A stretch of DNA of 8,843 nt from Bryobacteraceae bacterium (GTDB lineage Bacteria; Acidobacteriota; Terriglobia; Bryobacterales; Bryobacteraceae), in the NCBI GenBank assembly GCA_025350445.1, contig JANXXV010000212.1:1-8843 (forward strand), given 5' to 3'. The translations under genes and the position numbers were made by a program. Numbering within the stretch: position 1 is the first letter of the stretch; every line of letters begins with the position of its first letter. Below the pieces are notes generated by a model that was given only the letters and a program-made list of their open reading frames with translations, searched no databases and was not told the DNA's origin. Shown piece after piece: positions 6,110-8,843 of this stretch.

Positions 6110-8229
6110 AGTGAAGAACCTATGTGAACATTCATGTGCTGGAGACGATAGATGATTTCGTCATTCCGGTGGGCATCCCAAATCATCCTTAAATAGGGCA
6201 GCTCCCCGCGTTTATTGATTACCGCTACATCGGGCAAACTGATCCCGGGTCTGGACATCCAGCGATAGAGCCTCCAAAGCAATGAAGGATCGCCACAGTA
6301 ATCGAGCTGGCATTGCTCGTTTTCTACATCAGCTAGCGTCGCCCTAGATTCCGCTATCTTCCAGAGAACTCCTTTTTGGACAAAGAACCCGTCTTTCTCA
6401 TATTTGCGAAGCAAGTAAGGTGAAAGCCGAAGACTCGGTGCGATAATGTCGCAAGCGAAGAGGAGGTCATCCCACTTCATTCCCTCTTGTGTTTGACAGA
6501 GAAGGAACCATGGAAGAAATGCACCAGGAAGTTTGCTCCAGCATTTTTCCATTCCTGCCTTTGGATCATCCTTGTAGATTTGATATTGCTCCGAAAATCC
6601 TGACGCTTGAATGGAGAGAATCATTTTGCCATGTGATACAGGTGGACGATAGAAATCTGTCAACTGTTTGAAGCTCTTGGCTGTTCCGGACTTCGTTTTC
6701 TCGTAATTGAGAGGGCGTTTGCTCCAATTCCAAACATAGAAGTCTTTCCCGTCGTCTAGATGCACCTCTCGTGCTTCCCATTTCCCAAAGGCAAGTTTCC
6801 TATCTATGAAAACCCTAAATTTGTCACTTAGAACTACTTGATTATCTTTGTAGTACCCGCGAGGAATTGCCAGACATAAAATTGGCCAGTCTTCAATCTT
6901 GACCTCATCGTGAGGTAGTCTTGAGAAATTGGCCGCATGCGATCCCGTCCCCACGAAGAAACGCGCTTCGATTTTTGAGCTCGGTCTAAATCTAATGATT
7001 GCGGGGTTTCCATGATCTCCCAATCTGAGTTCAGCAAACTTTCCCGTTGGCCATAGATAGGTCACAAAACACTGCGTCCCGTCGTTAAACTCAAACCTCG
7101 TGTTTGAGGGGCACTCCATTTCTTCAAACCCATCGCGAGTGATGTTCGGAAGTTGGGCGGGAGATACAAGGACGTAACTGTGCAAGGGAAGATACTCGCG
7201 ATCTGGGTTAACGAGACGACCATTATTATCCAGATCAAAGAGGCCCCAAGGACTAATTCCTCGCAGCCTCTGGGAGTCCGTTGCATTGGCTCCGATAAGT
7301 TTTAGCGAGAGAGTGGACTGAAACGCCAGGGAATTGAGAATTAGCTCGTCTGGACTTGCTGAAGCAGGTTGCCTGAGATTCTCAAGGCACCACGTTGCAG
7401 GCAACTTATTCTGATGGATGCTAGGTAGGTAAAGCCGAATGCGCCCTCGTTGCTCATCCCAATTGAGTTGAGCGCGGTCACGAATGAGGAACTCAGGGTT
7501 TGTCGGTAGAAGAAATTCTGCTGTCTCTGGCACCTCCTCAAAATATTCGGCTCGCAGGAAGCAGGCTTTAGACAACTCGGTGACAGTCCACTCTGGATTA
7601 GCGGTGAGAATTGTTCTCGCATCCAGTAGTTCTCTTATGAGTGACGTACTTGTGTTTCGATTTTCGATCAGAAAGTTCTTCAGGCGGGTTCGGGAGCCGG
7701 TACGCTTCGCAATCGCTTGTGCCCACTCTTCATCGGTGAATACTTCCCAGTTGTCCAGCCAGGACGCCCAGTCGCAAATCTCCAAGAAACCGTCCCACAA
7801 CGAAAGCGGGATGCCGATCTGAGAGACGGCGACGCTAACATAGAAATGAGGCGTTCGCCGTATGGTCCTGCTGACAATGCGCAAACCGTGTCTCTCTGAA
7901 GCACGGAGGAAGGAATTGTTCAACTCGGCCTGTTGATTTGCAGGAATGGAGGGGCTTCCTACCAAGGAGGCGAAGTAAGGCCAAAACGTACTTTCATCGT
8001 ACTCAAAGAATGCCAGCCCTCCGTAAAGCACTATTAAACAAGCCGGATATCTGTCCAAATCTCGTTTCCAAACATTCCATTCTGATCTTACTGCAAATGA
8101 GAATTCGTCCCATTTCTCTCTATTGGGAATTATGGGCAGGAGGGCTCCAGGGTTGTCCCGTTTAGACGCATCGATGGCCGCCAGCTTTTCTTGAAACGAT
8201 TCTTCCCAATCTGGTAGCTGATACGCCAT
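6097..8229 (-). CDS. Large protein of unknown function, partner of the giant helicase (possibly DruH-like), 710 aa
   Basis: I do not recognise a catalytic domain. No Walker, nuclease, methylase or zinc motif is evident, and there is no signal peptide or clear membrane segment, so it is probably cytoplasmic. The N-terminal 240 residues appear helical and Trp/Phe-rich, with landmarks LYGGLAFFEY (70-79), SERHGLR and QIGIPLSLWDGF (139-150), then CDWASWLDNWEVF. Residues about 255-500 look beta-rich with many short hydrophobic strands; the C-terminal 200 residues look mixed (LPGAFLPWFLL, LLWRLYRWMSRPG). The helical N-domain with a GIP-L motif, and the position just upstream of and overlapping a DUF1998 helicase, recall the STY4851/DruH family of Druantia III, though this protein seems shorter. 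The ATG at 8229 (residue 3 of the longest frame) is preferred over the GTG at 8235; neither has a good ribosome binding site. It is the first gene of the operon. Existence is very likely; function is unknown. Confidence 0.88.
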   Translation of the reverse strand: MAYQLPDWEESFQEKLAAIDASKRDNPGALLPIIPNREKWDEFSFAVRSEWNVWKRDLDRYPACLIVLYGGLAFFEYDESTFWPYFASLVGSPSIPANQQAELNNSFLRASERHGLRIVSRTIRRTPHFYVSVAVSQIGIPLSLWDGFLEICDWASWLDNWEVFTDEEWAQAIAKRTGSRTRLKNFLIENRNTSTSLIRELLDARTILTANPEWTVTELSKACFLRAEYFEEVPETAEFLLPTNPEFLIRDRAQLNWDEQRGRIRLYLPSIHQNKLPATWCLENLRQPASASPDELILNSLAFQSTLSLKLIGANATDSQRLRGISPWGLFDLDNNGRLVNPDREYLPLHSYVLVSPAQLPNITRDGFEEMECPSNTRFEFNDGTQCFVTYLWPTGKFAELRLGDHGNPAIIRFRPSSKIEARFFVGTGSHAANFSRLPHDEVKIEDWPILCLAIPRGYYKDNQVVLSDKFRVFIDRKLAFGKWEAREVHLDDGKDFYVWNWSKRPLNYEKTKSGTAKSFKQLTDFYRPPVSHGKMILSIQASGFSEQYQIYKDDPKAGMEKCWSKLPGAFLPWFLLCQTQEGMKWDDLLFACDIIAPSLRLSPYLLRKYEKDGFFVQKGVLWKIAESRATLADVENEQCQLDYCGDPSLLWRLYRWMSRPGISLPDVAVINKRGELPYLRMIWDAHRNDEIIYRLQHMNVHIGSSLWNH

Positions 8230-8246
8230 AACCACGGCTGTGCGGC

Positions 8247-8274
8247 TTTATATAAGCAGGCAGAGTCTCCTCAA
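8247..8274 (-). promoter_or_regulatory. Candidate sigma70-type promoter for the operon
   Basis: On the minus strand TTGAGG (8274-8269) and TATAAA (8252-8247) are separated by 16 bases. The -10 box ends 17 bases before the preferred ATG at 8229, so the leader would be only about 10 bases, which fits the absence of a clear ribosome binding site. The -35 match is only moderate. An inverted repeat GCAGAG-N14-CTCTGC (8260-8285) encloses the -35 box and could be an operator. Confidence 0.35.
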
Positions 8275-8285
8275 TACACCTCTGC

Positions 8286-8606
8286 ACCGCCTATCCCATA
8301 AACACAGTGTCAGCATGCCAATCTAGAAATTGCCGCATAGATTGCTCGGAGACAATCCCTCGGTAAGGGCTTCCAAGCGACCCAAACAGGATTCCCATGG
8401 CATCAGGAACGTGCCGCAGAATACCCCTTTCCCCGCGGGAAAGCACTGCAACTTGAGAGGGAGTTTGCCCTGGAAATGGAACCAATAGACTTATTTGAGG
8501 CCCAGCAGGGGAGGGACAGAAAAATATATTTTCTCTGTTTTACTGCCTACACTGTGCCTACATTGAGACCGGCTGGAAGGGGGAAGATGTGTAAGTGCTT
8601 GATTTT
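8286..8606. other. Intergenic region without a convincing gene
   Basis: Between the operon promoter and the tRNA fragment I find no supported gene. A minus-strand frame (8485-8291, TTG start, 64 codons) is open but resembles nothing I know and has no ribosome binding site. The stretch contains a perfect 7-bp hairpin CTTTCCC-CGC-GGGAAAG (8427-8443) with no T-run, an A/T-rich segment (8521-8540), and the TGCCTACA direct repeat listed separately. It may be regulatory or the arm of an integrated element. Confidence 0.5.
8544..8562. repeat. Direct repeat TGCCTACA x2, 11-base period, candidate integrase arm site
   Basis: TGCCTACA occurs at 8544-8551 and 8555-8562, separated by CTG. The 11-base period is close to one turn of the helix. 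It lies 44 bases from the 3' end of the tRNA fragment, the setting in which tyrosine integrases bind short direct 'arm-type' repeats. The identity of the two copies is seen directly; the role is inferred. Confidence 0.45.
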
Positions 8607-8651
8607 TGGTGGGCCGTGTAGGGGTCGAACCTACGGCCCGCTGATTAAGAG
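8607..8651 (-). pseudogene. 3' fragment of a tRNA-Lys(CTT) gene, probable attachment-site core
   Basis: Reading the minus strand: anticodon loop CTCTTAA (8651-8645, anticodon CTT), 3' strand of the anticodon stem TCAGC, 5-base variable loop, a perfect T stem GTAGG/CCTAC around TTCGACC, acceptor strand ACGGCCC, discriminator A and encoded CCA (8609-8607). The 5' half is not functional. The expected stem strand GCTGA is replaced by GACAT, and the sequence at the place of the 5' acceptor strand (GGGCTTG, 8680-8674) pairs only at its first five bases. The D-arm region keeps only vague similarity. A clean 3' half without its 5' half is the classic product of integration of a genomic island or phage into a tRNA gene. 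A decayed full tRNA gene is the alternative. If it is a simple fragment, the element lies to the right and the older DNA, including the operon, to the left. Confidence 0.72.
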
Positions 8652-8843
8652 ATGTCCGATTGACCAAACTCAGCAAGCCCAGGAGCATGTATCTGAGCAA
8701 AACAACGAAGATGTGGATTAATCAAGCTCGTGCTGGATCAGCCTGGGTTGGGGTATTCCGGTAGCAGGGTGGTAGCAAGCAACGGAAACATCTTGCCCTA
8801 CTTGGCACTGAGATTTTGGCTCACGAGATGATGAGCTTAAGAA
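8652..8843. other. Window end without an identifiable gene
   Basis: No protein gene is supported here. The first 29 bases correspond to where the 5' half of the tRNA-Lys gene would be and show only faint tRNA-like similarity. Beyond that are short open frames without ribosome binding sites, and a GGTAGCA direct repeat listed separately. If the tRNA fragment marks an integration junction, this would be the end of the neighbouring element. Confidence 0.4.
8760..8777. repeat. Direct repeat GGTAGCA x2, 11-base period, on the far side of the tRNA fragment
   Basis: GGTAGCA occurs at 8760-8766 and 8771-8777, separated by GGGT, giving the same 11-base period as the repeat at 8544-8562. The minus-strand form of that other repeat is TGTAGGCA, so the two pairs are similar (GTAGGCA against GTAGCA) and lie in opposite orientation around the tRNA core. 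This is compatible with integrase arm sites, but the motif is short enough to arise by chance. Confidence 0.35.

Noticed and set aside
1214..8229. DISARM or the Dpd DNA-modification system
   Set aside because: No DrmB, DrmC (phospholipase D-like) or methylase gene and no 7-deazapurine genes are visible in the window; only the DUF1998 helicase type is shared.
8291..8485. 64-codon minus-strand frame upstream of the operon
   Set aside because: It has a TTG start, no ribosome binding site and no recognisable similarity; its frame is open for other in-frame codons upstream with no better start.
8607..8680. A complete functional tRNA gene
   Set aside because: The anticodon stem would have no consecutive pairs and the acceptor stem two mismatches; only the 3' half folds correctly.
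1..8843. CRISPR array or insertion sequence
   Set aside because: No regularly spaced repeats with spacers, no transposase frame and no terminal inverted repeats were seen.

Overview
The window is a leftward-reading (minus-strand) run of genes that looks like part of a bacterial defence island. Base composition is moderate and no taxonomic marker gene is present. A tRNA fragment with encoded CCA and a REP-like hairpin are compatible with a Gram-negative bacterium, but the species cannot be named from this sequence.

In order of transcription (right to left): (1) a 710-codon protein of unknown fold (8229-6097); (2) a very large 1631-aa DEAH-box helicase with zinc-ribbon insertions and a C-terminal DUF1998/MrfA-type cysteine cluster (6109-1214), whose start overlaps the end of gene 1 by 13 bases; (3) a short junction (1213-1041) holding a REP-like hairpin and a 40-codon open stretch that resembles the C-terminus of a type I DNA methylase (HsdM); (4) an HNH endonuclease with an N-terminal EVE/PUA-like domain (1040-96); (5) the first 26 codons of a MazG-like nucleotide pyrophosphohydrolase (78-1), cut by the window edge.

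The coupled pair 'large unknown protein + giant DUF1998 helicase' has the layout of Druantia type III (DruH-DruE) and more distantly recalls other DUF1998-helicase defence systems such as DISARM. Both proteins appear shorter than my recollection of the Druantia III ones. The addition of a putative modified-DNA-reading HNH nuclease and a nucleotide hydrolase makes this either a Druantia-related variant or an undescribed system. In the proposed scheme, which is inference, the helicase and its partner would recognise and remodel foreign DNA, the HNH enzyme would cut it, and the MazG-like enzyme would act on nucleotides.

Right of the operon (8230-8843) there is no convincing protein gene. It contains a weak promoter candidate, the 3' half of a tRNA-Lys(CTT) gene (8607-8651) that looks like an integrase attachment core, and two pairs of short direct repeats with an 11-base period, one on each side of that core and in opposite orientation. 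This suggests an island boundary or a junction between tandem integrated elements.
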